Of a stretch of DNA of 64,000 nucleotides, positions 1 to 13,414 are shown piece by piece. Below the pieces are notes generated by a model. It had not been told where the DNA came from. It was given only the letters and a program-made list of their open reading frames with translations, and did not search any database. This stretch comes from Pectinophora gossypiella. Taxonomy: Eukaryota > Arthropoda > Insecta > Lepidoptera > Gelechiidae. Position 1 is the stretch's first letter. Every line of letters begins with the position of its first letter. The translations under genes were made by a program, and so were the position numbers. The DNA is taken from the NCBI RefSeq assembly GCF_024362695.1, contig NC_065421.1, positions 7,192,598-7,256,597 on the forward strand, given 5' to 3'.

Positions 1-70
1 CAGTCGTGATGCTATGATATGGTATGTTGTATGTCTTCATATTATAAATTGTAGTTTTACAATATGTTAC

Positions 71-3000
71 CTGCATCCGATGTCTAGAGCACACATGGCA
101 GACCAGCCGGCCGCATCTCCGACAATGGTGCCTGCGCATGATCATGGAGAATATGGACGTGCGGCACAGCATACAGCGGTCCGTCGAATAGTCCTCCGCC
201 CACTGTTCCTTGGTCGGCACCTGTTCCGGCATCACGAACGGCCGCGATGCCGCTTCGATGTTGATCGAGTCTATCGATTGCAGAAGGGAATCGTCTGACG
301 GTTTCGGCGGCGATATACACCTATTCCTAGGATTCTTCATGTCTAACGCCTTCTCTGCGTAAAACCTCAACAACGCATCCACAGCATTCCGAGATATCAC
401 CAAGCTCTCAATAGACTTGATATTGTAGTACAAGTTGTCACCGCTCGGATCCTTCTTCAGACTCGGCGATATTTTGTTAATAATCGTCGCCAGTAAATCC
501 AATTTGGCATTCATTAAAAACTGCTCGATCATAAGCAGTGGTTTCTCAATCAACTCCCAAAACACATTACGCATGTTCATCGCAATTTCCACCATTATCT
601 GCAGTCCTATCTTGATGTTCTCGAAAGATTTCCAGTCGCAAGAGTATTCTGATATAAAATCGACACAGACTTGTAGGATTTCCACGTTTCTGACTTTGGA
701 CATTTCTTCTTGTATCAGGTCCATTGCTTGTGTAGTAGGGAGCCGGGTTAGAAGTTCCTTGATCAGGTCAGGAGTGGCCTGGTTGGTATACTCAAACAGT
801 TGCCGCAGGAGGTTCATCACGATCAGGTTCTTCATGTTCTCTGACACCTCGTGCACGTCCGCCCACTCTAGGCAGAGTTTGAACTGCAAACAAGTTATAA
901 GATATACGGAAAATAGATTTATTTTCAGATGATAGATGAAACATTAGTATAAACGAAGAGCGACATGTTGTCGTACCTGCTGGCTATCCATGAGAACTTC
1001 GATGATATTCTCCGGATTTTCCACTGATTTCTCATAAACAGTGTACCAATGATTCACTCCCATTATCGCTGAAATCTGGAAATAAGTTCATTCGTGAATA
1101 ATTTATTTTTTACAAGACACCATTTCAATAATCATTATTATAATTATAACTTACCTGATCGTAAAGAGGTATTTTAATCATCCAATCTGTGCATCTTTCA
1201 TACAATCCGTCATCCAGGACATCTTGCTCCAACAAGAACCTCAAATAATCCAACACTTCTATAGCGCCGTCTGCTGGCCAACTGCTCAGATTGTTCAAGA
1301 TCAAGTCCACTTTCAATTCCGGACACTTTAGGTACTGGCAATACTTGAAGTTGTGTTGAATTTTCGGATTCGTCGCCAGTTTGAACAGTATTAGATCTCT
1401 CAAGTTCATCAAGTTCGCGCTACATAACAACTGGCGTTCCGATATAGCGTTTATTATGTTCAAACACTTCAGTATCTTCCCCTTTTCTATGAGTTTCGGC
1501 ATATACAGAAACAGCTTGTCCAAATCGATCGTCGTGTGCAGCGACGCCAAATATTTATTGCCCCCAAATAAAACTTTAATCCAATTGAAACGATCCAACT
1601 CCATATAGTTGTTCAAACATTTCGTCCGAGCGTCCATACTTTGCTGCAAAGTGTTTTCGTTCGGAGATATGTGGATTTTCTTTATTATATGTGCGAGTAC
1701 CCAGTTGTGGAGGACAATGTAAGTAAGGCACTGTGGGTCAGGCGCTCGAGGCAACGGCGCAAAGTTCGCTTCTGGGTCCACAAACAAATTTTCTTCTGGG
1801 TTCGTGAAGTCATATACAGCTTGCAAAAGATTGTTGAAATTCTCTTCAGTCGCCTCTCTATGCGGGCCAACTAAGGTAATCGACGGGCAGAAGTTTAATA
1901 TGAGTTTCGGTATCAAATTGACGTTCAATTTCTTGCATATCGGTTCTAGATATGTAACAGGCAGTTCTTTGTTGTTGATCATATTGCCAAAGATGTCATG
2001 CAGCGGCCGTTCAAGTACTGCGAAATACGGTGAGTCGATCCCCGACTCTGTCGGACAATCCTCTTGTTCCAATTGTGATACTGTCTTACAGTACATATAG
2101 CACATTCTCAAGTAATGTGTTCTCATTTTCTTATTACCATTCCGGCTCACTTCCCCAATGTTGCACAAGTCTTTATCTGACGCTGCCACAACGTTCATGT
2201 ATATTTGATGGTATTTTTGTAATAAGTTTTGGTCTACTGTCGATCCCTCAATGGGATTCACTATATCAGTAAGATCTTCGCACGATTGCCTTAGTTCTTT
2301 GGACAACTGATTTAATTTACAGAACTCTTTATGTTTGATCGGTATTCGGCAGTCTGTGATCAAACCGCAGATATTGTCGACGAAGTCGAAAGACTTCTCC
2401 GTATTACCGAATATTTCAAAGGTGACACTCGCAATATCTTCAACGAATCGAATATAATTGGTCTTCTTGACGCCGGCGACGTCTGTGCAGTTCCTGACTT
2501 CGGCTAGTTTACGTTCGACAACGTTTATGAGGCCGTAAGTGATCTCTCTATTTAAACCACTACTGAGTAGGATATCTACAGCGTTAATGAAAGGCGCGTT
2601 TTGGTGACTGTACAATTGCAAATGTGGGTGACGAGCTTCGAGCTCGATTATATCGAAAGAATTCGGAGGCCTATTGGCGGTCAGGAACCCGTCGACCAGC
2701 CCCATCACTTCTGTCGACACGACGGACAACGCGGATAATTCTTTGGTGGGGTAACGCGTGTCGTCTCTGTAGTAAATTATATTTTTTATCTTCGCTACTA
2801 AATTCCGCAACTGTTCTGTGAAAGTGACCTCGGTAGCGATTTCTGAGTCGGCCAAGTCGAACATCTGCAACAAATCATGATAAATAACGTAATATTTACC
2901 TTTAGTTACCCTAGTCCATCTTTTCCTGGCCACTCTATTATAAATGAGACGAAGTTGTTCATATTCATACTTAGTTCACAAAAAAGATATATATTCTTTA

Positions 3001-6000
3001 TTCTACAGAGACATAACGTCTTAAAAAATAAAAGTGAAAATGTCAAAACATATCAATGTATGTAGACGTTATCTTGAGATACATAAATAAGGAAGGCGCT
3101 AAATATGTAGAGATTTTTAGTAAAAATATTAATATCATGTATAAACCGAAACGACATAGGCGTAAATGTTACTCTACTTAGTGATATGCTTGCTTAATGT
3201 TATACAAATATACACTTTTATTCTTCAAGACTCCTATAACATTGAAATGAAAGACAGTGCTCATTTTAGAATTGACGAGTCTCCTAATGAAGATGATATT
3301 GAGATGATACATATTGAACAGTTGCAACGACTCAATTTAAACGATAACAAGAATATGTTTTACGATTTGAACAAGTAAACAGCTTTATAAATTAATTTTA
3401 ATGTCTCGATTAATGGATTTGTTTTTATAGCCATGTTATCAATAGTTTCATCTAAATGATCATTACATTTTACTGAGCTAGTGAACAAGGCCCAAAGGCA
3501 AAGTTGGGGTGTTAGGAGGAACCCAAGAACTATGTTCTCCATTCCAACATCTCTCGCTTTTATAACTTTGCCATTTTTGCCTTTGAACCAATGAGGCTTT
3601 AGCGATCGAATAATAGTAGAGAAGTCATCTGCATTGGAGCTGAAGGAGGGTTGTATTAAGAGAAATAATACAATTGAGACAAATTATTCAACTTAATTAT
3701 GCTTTCTTCTAGACTAGCGAGTGTCGAGTATAGCAAAACTTCAAAAATGCCTTTAAATTGGTTTAGACTGAACAGTGTGAGAGATCATAAATCAGCAGTA
3801 GCAACGGCAGATCCTGTGCAAATGAATACTCATACAACTACTACCCGTGTATCTCCGGTATGTAAAGGGACTTTTATAATTGGAAGAGTTGTTTGATTTA
3901 CGGCGAATAGGGACCAGTAGCATACAATAAGGAATAATACTACATATTGAACGGCCACTCTCCGCGTCTGAGCTAGGTTTACCTCCCCCCCGGACATGGT
4001 TAAGACTACTGGAATCGTATGGGCGTCAGACGTCACGCACACAGATGTGCGTGTACGATAACGTCAATGTGTGGTGTCTGTGTAAAACGAGGTTGTTTGT
4101 ATGAAGTGTCCGGGGTGTGCCAGTGGCTAATCCTGCAGGCCTACCTTCGGTCAGCTGTTGCGAAGGTTGTACAGTATGGAGCATACTTTGGTGTTCGGAG
4201 TTTCGCTGTTTTGTTGATAAATAAATATGTAGGTGTCATGCAAATGGTACCTGAACTACATTTCCAAAGAAATTACTTATCTTACGGATCGAATTTTAAT
4301 CATTTAAGTGTAAGCACTGACTGCACTTTCCTTATCATTATAATGATTGCCAAAAGTTAAAAGGAAATTAATCATTGCACATGTTATAGCCGTTATAGGT
4401 ATATTTCGTTGGCGCATGTAGTGTTACGAATCTCTAGGCAAATTGTTGATTATGTTATCGTTTGTACAGCCGGCCCGGACTCGAACAGGTTAACGACTCC
4501 GGCGGCGCGCTCCACGCGGAAATCATTACCGTGCTCATTATTATTAAATTATACATATTATTATGTTTTACTACAATATGATATTATTGTTTTTGACATA
4601 ATGTGAATGTTGGACTGTTTGTCTACAACACAAAAATAGTTTTTATGGCATCGACGTTAGAATAGCTGTCTCTAAAACTGGTCATTATTTAACTTTGTTT
4701 TCTTATTTTATGAACATCTGTAAAAGAAACAGAACGGTATTCCTGTGGGTTGTAATATATTTTTCTTTTTATTACTATAATGAGCCTGTCTTAGTGACAT
4801 TAGTTCGCCCTTAGACAGCCTCAAAGCCATAATCATTCGACACATAAATAGATCCTAATTATTTCAGCTAACAACTCATCCACTTGACAAAAGGGGTCTC
4901 AAAGAAAGTCCTGCATACGATTATGACGAGTTTCTAAATGAGTATTATGAAGAGACTCTATATGAAGACAGGCTTAATGAGACATATCATCCTATAGCAG
5001 GTGAGAGAAAACATATACATCAACTTGTGTTTATCGTACCAAGGAGTTCCATAATAACAAAAGTCACTTTTTCGATGTATGTCTAGCCGATATAGTGGAA
5101 AAAACATCCAAAAAGGTACATGTTCCATGATAGGTAACTATGACATCATCCTGTTTATCAAAACAGTATGGAATGTTCACAGATTTCCTTTCACCTTTGG
5201 CCATGCGTGGATGCATAGTCCTAATATAATACTGTGATATTATTACTGCTTATCTTCTGGGGCACGTCGTAAACAGAGGTGAGTCCTCAACTTGACGGTC
5301 CGTTCGTTCGTCATGTTCATATTGCGACTCTGCCGAGGCCACAGTGGATCTGAGTTAAATCTAGAATTATTCTTCTATCGTGTGGGTTGTGAGGTGAATT
5401 ACCAACCTCATCAACCCTGGTGTCAGGATTACTATTGAGCCGCCAAAGGCCCCTGACATGACTCATGTAATGACTACGTACTTACATCAGTAAGTAGTAA
5501 CCGGGATTAACGGCTTAACGTGCCTTTCGAAGCACGAATCATCTTGCTTTCGGACAATCTGGTGACCAGCTAGTAATGTCCTAATCCAAACTAAGAACCA
5601 CAAAGTATTTGTGATATGACCCCACCGGGAATCGAACTCGGGACCTCTGGAACGTGAGCCCAGCGCTCAACCACTGGACCACGGAGGTCGTTCCATCACG
5701 TATTATTGGTAGAACTATTTATTTTTTCAGTACAACCGTCTCCCTACTTGCATTTGTTAAAGAAGCTCGTATCGATGGACATTGCCAGCAGTCCTAGAGA
5801 CGCCAACGGTGTGGGCTTGAAGGCCGTGCACCGTCTGTTTGTTGACTACAAGAACCAGCAGTGCCCTAACAAAGAGCTCTCCGACAGGCTGTGGAAGATG
5901 CTCAAGATATGGTTCTTTATATACTTGGTTGTGGCTGTACCTGTGTGGAGCACTACAGGTAATAGACCTTGATATAATATGCTGCACGCAGAGCTGGGAA

Positions 6001-9000
6001 AGTGGATCTCAAATTCTTGGAAAAAAAATTGCTACTGCGAACAACTGTTGGTATACCATCCCCATGATGCGTGGTGTGTTCAGTTTATTGGCGCGGGTTA
6101 TACTTAAATCGTAATCGCCTTATTAGGTAGTCTCCATTATATCAAATGAAATCATTGGTCCCCTTAGACGCACCATATACGCTTTATTCCCATTTGGGCT
6201 AGTCAGAGGTACATTAATCGCTAATCAAATTAAAGTACATAAATCGTAATTGAGTACCCACGCTTCACCGAGCCATATCGCCGTCTAGAATAGTCGAATT
6301 ATCGTAGACCTACATTTAAAAATGAGTACATACATTAACACACAACACGCCACGTTCGTGACAAATCATACAAAGACAGCTTATAGTTTATAATTATTAT
6401 GCATCGTTGGTTTGTGGTATGACTAAGAAAATTTCCGCGATTATAAGCAGCATAGAACATTATACTGACTACTGATATATCTTTGGAAACTCGCGAAAAC
6501 TTCGCTGTAACTTCGTGAAAACTGAGTTCTACAAAATTACAGTGCACATCTATCGCGTGACAGAATTTTTCATACATTTTATGCCTATTCACGAAAGAAG
6601 TGTGAAGTATCTAAGCGAGCTAATTTAGCCAGCATTCCTGTTCTAATCGATGTTTACATAAAAAAATCTACTTTTTTCTGTTCAGGTTGGTGTTGTTGCT
6701 GTTTATGCTGCAAGTTCTTTAAACCCCAGAAAACCATTGAAGAGGCTAAGCTATATCTCATTCAGAACCCACCAGGAATCCTAAAAACCCGTAAAGGGCA
6801 AACCTTATATGAGCCTACCGATAACGAGAGAGAGTGTTATGCAGAGTTTGAACATTTGATAAGCATTATATGACACGAACGATAATAAAGGCTATCTTAC
6901 ATTTTTATGTCTTTTGTTTACGATTTATTAACAACATACCTCAAGAATTTGGTTAGCTTTCGAAAAGTCGTTGTGGTAGAGCGCCAATGCTACCAGACAA
7001 TTAGGCTTGGCAAGCATGATTGATATGAAGTCTATGGTGTTTCCTTTTGTCGAAACGAACACTGAAAATGAAGAGTTTGGTCAAAATACCATCGTGCAAA
7101 AGTGAAAATTCTAGCGGAACAACTTACTACTTACCATCGTCAGTAGCTGAAATTGTTGACGCCAGCATAACTTGATCATAATCGGGTTTAGAATTAGTAT
7201 GTCTTCTTCTTGTCTTGGGCTTTTTCCTTGAAACCTTCAGGTCTATTTCGCGATCTTCATCCTCACTGCTCACATCAACTTCAACGTAGTCTAGACAAAG
7301 CTTAAGCTGCAGTGGACTTGTGTCTGGCGAAAGGCTCGACACCAGCTGAAGCTTCCAGATGGAGTGGTTCACGACCTTTACCAGCGTTTTAAACCTGGCA
7401 AGGATGTTCCCATCCATGTTCTTTACGTTCTCCTCTAATTTTTCCAAACATATCTTTAAAGTGTTCAGCACTAACTGCGTCGTCAAAGAGTTGCACATAA
7501 AACCAGCATTTGAGTTTTTCACGTTCTTTGGACTTTTACTTTGTTTCTTTGAGTAAAAGTACGAACATTCAGAATGCGCTCCACACGAGAAATCCTGGTT
7601 GTGTTCGTGGCACGAGAAGTATTCGTACCTCAAAAAGAGACATGCGAATATATTTTCTATAACTTCAATGCAGCAATGTATGGGCTGGATTGATAAAACC
7701 AGTCTTTTGATTTCATCCAAGGAAGAAGTCGTTTCCTGTGCATTTTCGGATCCTTCAGAAGAATTAACTATCGTGTCTATAATTTTAGTTATTGCACAGT
7801 AGCTATTGTACGTCATTATGTCCCAATTGACCACGCCTAAGTTCTGTTGAGTCCTTTGGTCCTTTTTGTTGCTCGCATTAAGAAGCTCAGTTATGTAATC
7901 ATTGTTGGAATTGAGAAGTCTCGATACTTTATACCTATCTACTTTAGAAAGTCTACATACTTGCGATATCACAGCTAGAGCACTCTGGGTCAGCAGTTGG
8001 CTGAATATGGAGGTTGTCATAATTTTACAATTGTTTTCTAAACAGAACTTTATCAGCGTCAACTCCCTTTTAACCTCTGTTATGTAGAAATGCAACTGTT
8101 CATCTGCAGTAGTATAGGTATCAAGAATGGAGAAAATGTTGGACAGTTGGTGAACTAACGATGGTAAATCGTACGTCTCGGGACTATTCGTCAGGTCAAT
8201 TAGAACCATAATGAGTATTTGTTTGGTGAAGTTATTTATTTTGAATGTAACATTTTTTAGGTCATGGAGCTGATGTTTGTACACTTCGGCAGCTTTCAGC
8301 AGCCAGTGCGTCTTGTCCTGATAGCATAGTTCTAACATGTACTCAGGTGTCAGTTTAAATTCCTTCTGTGGTTCATTCTTCTGTATATAATCTGAAGTGA
8401 CCCTCAAGAGTTCTGGCCTTTCGTGAGGCACAAGACTGATCAAAATTTGTTTTCTGTATTGTCTATAAACTTCTTCTGATATGGGTTTCAATATTTTCTG
8501 GATAAATTGAGGAACAAAGCTGTCCTCCCATCTTACTAAAGATATTAGTGTTATCAATTTATCTGTGCAATTTGTTTCAGTTAATTCATATCTCAGAATA
8601 TCTAAGTAAATTGTTTGTATTTTATTTAATGTTGTTTTGTTATCAGCAATATGTTGTTGAATGAACTCAAGAACTGCTGTTGTGGTGACAGGATTGGTCT
8701 TTAAGTTCTCTTTAAAAAACTCTATTGTTTCATCAGATAAATCTTTGATGGGTTTTGATTCTTCAACATTATAATAAAACTGTAGTACTTCCTATGAAAA
8801 AAAGGAATGTTTATAAACTAAGAATCTCTTCAAAACTATCTGACTCTCTATATGTAGAATTGTAAACATGATAGTACTTTATTTTGACATGTATTTTGAA
8901 ATGGATGGGCAAATCCTTATTATTGAATAGGTATCTAATTGTAAATATAATTAGGACTTACCTCATATATTGCTTCAGTGACATTATCTAGCAATTTTAG

Positions 9001-9027
9001 AGTATACTTTAGTTCCTCCTCCTTCAT
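71..9027 (-). CDS. ZFYVE26: Spastizin (FYVE zinc-finger protein 26), 5' part, cut by window edge
   Basis: Exons on the minus strand: 9027-8962 (ATG), 8791-7135, 7061-6940, 2864-1155, 1075-977, 883-71. All junctions are GT-AG and keep frame, giving about 1489 visible residues. A non-coding 5' exon probably ends at the donor near 9951. The visible C-terminus (residues 1446-1489) is the start of a FYVE finger: a WAED element, Cys pair CMLC, the RRHHCRRCG signature, then CHVCSRHRM. The long N-terminal part is alpha-helical and without other motifs I recognise. A very long helical protein with a FYVE domain late in the chain fits spastizin. In the family, FYVE binds PI3P, and the protein acts with spatacsin and AP-5 in lysosome reformation and in cytokinesis. 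The rest of FYVE and the C-terminus lie left of position 1. The 2865-6939 intron hosts a plus-strand gene. The name rests on domain architecture, not alignment. Confidence 0.85.
3247..6873 (+). CDS. Uncharacterised single-pass membrane protein with cysteine cluster, nested in ZFYVE26 intron
   Basis: Five exons join in frame: 3247-3374, 3713-3857, 4868-5000, 5731-5958, 6686-6873, giving 273 residues ending in TGA. A poly(A) signal AATAAA lies at 6884-6889. The N-terminal half is acidic and hydrophilic (e.g. NEDDIEMIHIEQ) and looks unstructured. Exon 3 is rich in Tyr/Asp/Glu. Exon 4 carries a folded-looking segment followed by a hydrophobic stretch at about residues 190-211 (IWFFIYLVVAVPVW). 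This is followed at once by GWCCCCLCCKFF, a juxtamembrane cysteine cluster of the kind often palmitoylated, then a 50-residue tail. An alternative in-frame ATG at 3166 would add 27 hydrophobic residues. A SINE occupies 5371-5690 in intron 3. I do not recognise the family. The gene lies antisense inside an intron of ZFYVE26. The exon structure is well supported by frame continuity; the first exon's true start is uncertain. Confidence 0.72.
5371..5690 (-). repeat. tRNA-headed SINE, family A subtype I, full length
   Basis: Reverse-oriented SINE. The tRNA-like head at the right end contains A-box and B-box-like motifs (CCGTGGTCCAGTGG, GTTCGATTCCC on the minus strand). The body is followed by the subtype-I tail reading GATGAGGTTGGT...CACACGATAGAAGAA. 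Related copies lie at 20278-20662, 45430-45604, 46917-47226 and a tail fragment at 40311-40418. Confidence 0.8.
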
Positions 9028-9950
9028 TGTAATAGACTTCTAAAAACAAAGGATAGTTTAAAAGTATAATTTTAAAAGTTATTGTTTTCATTACAAATAT
9101 TATGGTCATTTGTTTATATGGACTTTACACTTTCTTGTTTTTGTTAGGTAATAAATATAAATAGAATTGGGTACACAGAATAAATTTACTTCCACAAACT
9201 TGACTTACAACTGACCAACTTAACATTAATTTATTATGCATGTTCCATATTCTGTTATGGAGTGCATAATATAGTTGTCACATGTGCTATGCACAAAGAT
9301 GCGCAGAACTACCTTGAAAGTAAACATAGATAACTAATTATGTCAGATGTTGCTTATCAAAGTTAGTCACCCGGCAGGTCAGAGGGCACAGATAGGCACA
9401 AATCTATGTTCCTGACCTGATAGTAACAGTGTTATGATTGTGACAACATGAATACTTTGTTGACTTTCTTTTGTAGGCAATTATGATCTTTAAGGTACTT
9501 TTAAAATGTTCTAGAAAAAAGAAGGATAAAATACTGATTATTACAGGATTATTTATAACAATGGGAATTTTAAGGTTCAGTAGAAAAAATATATAGTAAA
9601 ACAGCAGCATATAACTATAAAATACAATGTGGTTCACTAGGGATTACAATATTATCAATGGTTTTGAGTAATTAAAACAAAGTAAATTATGCAAATAATC
9701 TAAAACAAATAAAAATTAATTGTATCTATTACACACCATTGTTGTAAAGCAAATTAAACTTTGGTTTAATTGAATAAAGATAATCTTACACTGCACCTAC
9801 TTACTTGAAAATAATAACATGAATTAATATTATTTTTATTTCGAAGCTGGGAAATAGACCATCTTATTTAAGTTTAGAAGAGGTATACTACAGTTAAATA
9901 ACAAAGACATGAACATTAATTCTTGAAATTGTGCTTACCTTCCAACCTGC

Positions 9951-10712
9951 CACCCTTGGTGTATAAGAATTTAAAATACGATATACATTTTGATTAGGTT
10001 ATTCACAAAGCTACTTCATAGTCTGAAAATTAAAGGGGTTTGTTATTCTTGTTACACAAGACAATATATTATTTTTGATTCTATTACAAATCAACACACA
10101 ACGAAACGAACGAGAAAAACTCAAAACGTCAATTTGTGGGTGTTCATATAAATATTCCAAAAAATACATAAATATTCTATTAGTAGGATATTACATGTAT
10201 GACTTATTAAAGGATTTCTTCCTAGAATATACTTAAAACTGGATTATCGTTTTACAAATTCTAATAAGACTTAATTTATGAGTTATTGTAAGCGGTACTG
10301 ACAGATTTTGTATTAAATATTTACTTTTCAAATGATACAAAATAGAAAATAGGGTTTAATTCTGCATATTTTGGCAACACTCGGTGTTTTTTTTGACATT
10401 AGTTTTATGTTTACAAATACATTTACAACACTAGAAATCTAATGACGTTTTTAACTTTTTACTATTTTGACAGTAGAATTAATTGCATAACTATCTATAT
10501 AAACATTATTTTCAGGTTATGTTATGTGGACAAAAATATGCCGATTTATATGAGATAAAATAGGCCCGTATTGCCCGGAGATAAATTAATAATTTGATAA
10601 AGTATACATTTAAATATGTTATGTAAGTAAACAGCTGAGAGTTTCGTAAAATTGTTGCTCTATTTTGCTACTAGCTCAAATCTTTGCAGTCTGTGTATCT
10701 TATCAAACAGGT
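9951..10712. promoter_or_regulatory. Shared divergent promoter of ZFYVE26 and cardiolipin synthase
   Basis: The two genes are transcribed away from each other. A probable ZFYVE26 5' non-coding exon ends at a good donor near 9951 and runs rightward to about 10035. The cardiolipin synthase ATG is at 10713. The DNA between is AT-rich, with no ORF, repeat or clear TATA box that I can identify. Confidence 0.5.
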
Positions 10713-13234
10713 ATGAGGTTTTTAGCTCGATGTAGCTTTCTTAAACAAATTCCGACCTTTTACTGTGGTCGTGTGACTAGTGGAAATGATCAAAATGCTA
10801 CTATAAGGCAGTATATGACATTACTTGCTAGAAAACAACAGGTGTTTAGACGTCGAGTGCATTTAACATCATTGTCTTGTGTACATTTGTCCGACGAAAA
10901 GAAGAATTTAATTCAGTACCAGAAGAAAAGTGAGGCGTTAAAAGATGTATTTGAACATAAGAAGGAGCAGCTCAAGGATACTGAACACAGGATCAGACAG
11001 CGCGGTGAAGAGATTGTCAGGGACATTAAACACCAGAAAGAAATCACTGGACAGAGGCTGAGAGAAAAGAAGGAACACATCATCAAAGATATCCTGGAGA
11101 CGAAAGCAAAAGTTAAGGAAAGATTTGATGAAGTAGTTGAGGTGATTGCAAATTTTTTTTACAGTTTCATATAGTGAACTCCTGCATAATGGACCATCTT
11201 AGAGACTATATGTGGAAAACTGAGCCATTAACATAGAGAACTCCTGTTGCTTTTATTAATTAGGATATTTAGGTGTTTTAAATGCTTTGTGTATTCATTA
11301 TTTTTCCAGAAAGAAAACCCTTTCACAGTTCCCAACTTGTTGTGTGTCATGAGAATAGCGATGTCACCATATATAGGGTATACCATCTTACAAGATAACT
11401 ATAATTTGGCTTTTGGACTTCTGGTATTTGCGGGATTCACAGATTTGGTGAGTATTTTACACCTGTAAAACCTGTTTTTTGTAAACATTACCATAGATTC
11501 AATGCACTGTTTAGATTGTCAATAAAAATGTATTAATTGATTTTCTAGTTAGATGGCTGGATAGCAAGAAAATGGAAAGGGCAGTCTTCAGTGATGGGGT
11601 CGTTTCTGGACCCAATGGCTGACAAAGTGTTAATAGCAACATTGTTTGTTACCCTCACATGCCAAAATCTGATTCCACTGGAATTGACACTGCTCATTGT
11701 GGGACGTGACATACTGCTCGTTGTAGCTGCGTTTGTCATCAGATACATAAGTCTGCCCCCACCTGTAAGTATTTAGTTTACAAGGTTTATACATTTTATT
11801 ACACATAGTTCTTTTCATCAATCTTTTCACTGGAATATGTTAAAGATGTCAAAAGTCTGTTTTTAATTATCTCATCTAACACTTGAGATGATATCAATAG
11901 TTAGTCAGTGGAGTCGAACCATATCTGTCTGTTTTTATGCGTGCACTCTCCCACCCTATCGAGAAGTAGCTCAAGGAACTTCAAAATAATGCGTGGTTTT
12001 TTGATTTCAAATTAAAAAGAAAACTACTGAATTCATATTTTAATATAACAAATATATTTTTATTTCAGAAAACGCTAAGTAGATATTTCGATGTGACTTA
12101 CGCCACTGCACAGCTTGCGCCAACATTCATCAGTAAAGTAAACACAACCATCCAGCTTGTACTAGTAAGTCTCTGGTTTACAAGTTAATAGAGAATGTTA
12201 TGAAAAATAAAGTATTGTAACACAACTATATTAAATAGTTCGTGCGGCATGCCAATAGATGGCGTTAGTAGTCTATCGAACGCGGATTCTAATAGTAGTA
12301 CTCCCACAGTAACAGTAACAGTAGTAACAGCCTCCATGGTCTAGTGGTTAGAGCGGTAGGCTCACGATCTGTAGGTCCGGGTTCGATTCCCGATGGGGAC
12401 ATTGTCGAAATCACTTTGTGAGACTGTCCTTTGTTTGGTAAGGACTTTTCAGGCTTGAATCACCTGATTGTCCGAAAAAGTAAAATGATTCCGTGCTTCG
12501 GAGGGCACGTTAAGCCGTTGGTCCCGGCTATTAGCCGTAAAAACACCTCCACCAACCCGCAGTGGAGCAACGTGGTGGAGTATGCTCCATACCCCCTCCG
12601 ATTGATTGAGCGGAGGCTTTTGTGCCCAGCAGTGGGACGTATATAGGCAGTTTATGTAGTAGTACTCAGAACCCAGGCTTCTGGATAGCTTGCTTACCTC
12701 TAGACGACTATCACAGGACCGATCTAGGAACTATAAGTGCTGCTTACGACTGTGACGCTTGCACTACGTGTGACGTCACGACAGGGACTGTGCCTTAGTT
12801 AACATTATGCCTTGCTCCTATGTAAGAGTTTGCGTGATAAATGTATTTCATAGTAACGTAGTCGTTGTCGTACTTCCGTGTTACGCGGCGGTTTGTCCTA
12901 GGACAAACCCCATCAAACTCTCCCTTCACAGTATTTAAATATAGAAAATGTAAAGATGTTATAGATAAACGCCTATTAGAGTAGTTTTACGTTGTCAGCA
13001 AGCAACTTGCAACTAAGATTTCTATATACTTCATGTATAATGTGACTAAGTGCTTTCTAGACTTTAAATTATTTATTGCAGGTGGGCACAACTCTGGCGT
13101 CTCCAGTGTTCGGCTTCGTCGACCACCCCGCAATGCACGCCCTGTGCGGAGTAACGGCAGCCTCCACGATAGTGTCAGCGATTAGTTATGTAGTTAGTAA
13201 GGACACATACAAGTTTCTCAAAAAAAAATCGTGA
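10713..13234 (+). CDS. CRLS1: Cardiolipin synthase (CMP-forming), mitochondrial
   Basis: Exons 10713-11141, 11310-11447, 11549-11764, 12069-12164 and 13082-13234 join in frame to give 343 residues. The first about 40 residues are basic and hydroxylated (MRFLARCSF...), as expected of a mitochondrial presequence. A charged coiled-coil region (about residues 65-143) precedes the membrane domain. The CDP-alcohol phosphatidyltransferase signature DGxxARxxxxxxxxGxxxDxxxD is complete: DGWIARKWKGQSSVMGSFLD followed by PMAD. Several hydrophobic helices follow. The enzyme joins CDP-diacylglycerol and phosphatidylglycerol in the inner mitochondrial membrane. The ATG at 10713 is the first in the frame. 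AATAAA at 13332-13337 lies about 100 bases past the stop. Intron 4 holds a full-length SINE. Divergent from ZFYVE26. Confidence 0.93.
12304..12656 (+). repeat. tRNA-headed SINE, family A subtype II, with 11-bp target duplication
   Basis: The tRNA-like head begins at about 12331 (GGTCTAGTGGTTAGAGC, then GGTTCGATTCCC). The tail is the subtype-II type (AACCCGCAGTGGAGCA...CAGCAGTGGGACGTATATAG). Direct repeats TAGTAGTACTC at 12293-12303 and 12657-12667 flank it. It lies in intron 4 of cardiolipin synthase. Confidence 0.85.
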
Positions 13235-13414
13235 TTTTTTCTATACACAGACAGACCTGTAGTCTTCCACAAATTTTTAGTTTTGTACCATCTATGAAAG
13301 AACAATTTGAATGATTAAGTTTTTAAAAGTAAATAAAATGTGTTATTCTAAATCCATTAGTTTTCTTTTTATGTTTAATAAGCACTAAATTGAATGCTTC
13401 ATATAATAACATAT

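Noticed and set aside
435..932. 165-codon plus-strand ORF
   Set aside because: Antisense shadow of the ZFYVE26 exon 71-883, which has conserved FYVE coding sequence.
2865..2933. N-terminal extension of the large ZFYVE26 exon (MARKRWTRVTKG...)
   Set aside because: It reads through the splice acceptor at 2865. The preceding coding exon at 6940-7061 joins in phase, and a 35-base intron inside this stretch would be too short.
12331..12400. tRNA gene candidate (GGTCTAGTGGTTAGAGC ... GGTTCGATTCCC)
   Set aside because: Acceptor arms do not pair, the sequence continues into a repeated SINE body and tail, and the same head recurs at several loci. It is a SINE promoter, not a tRNA gene.
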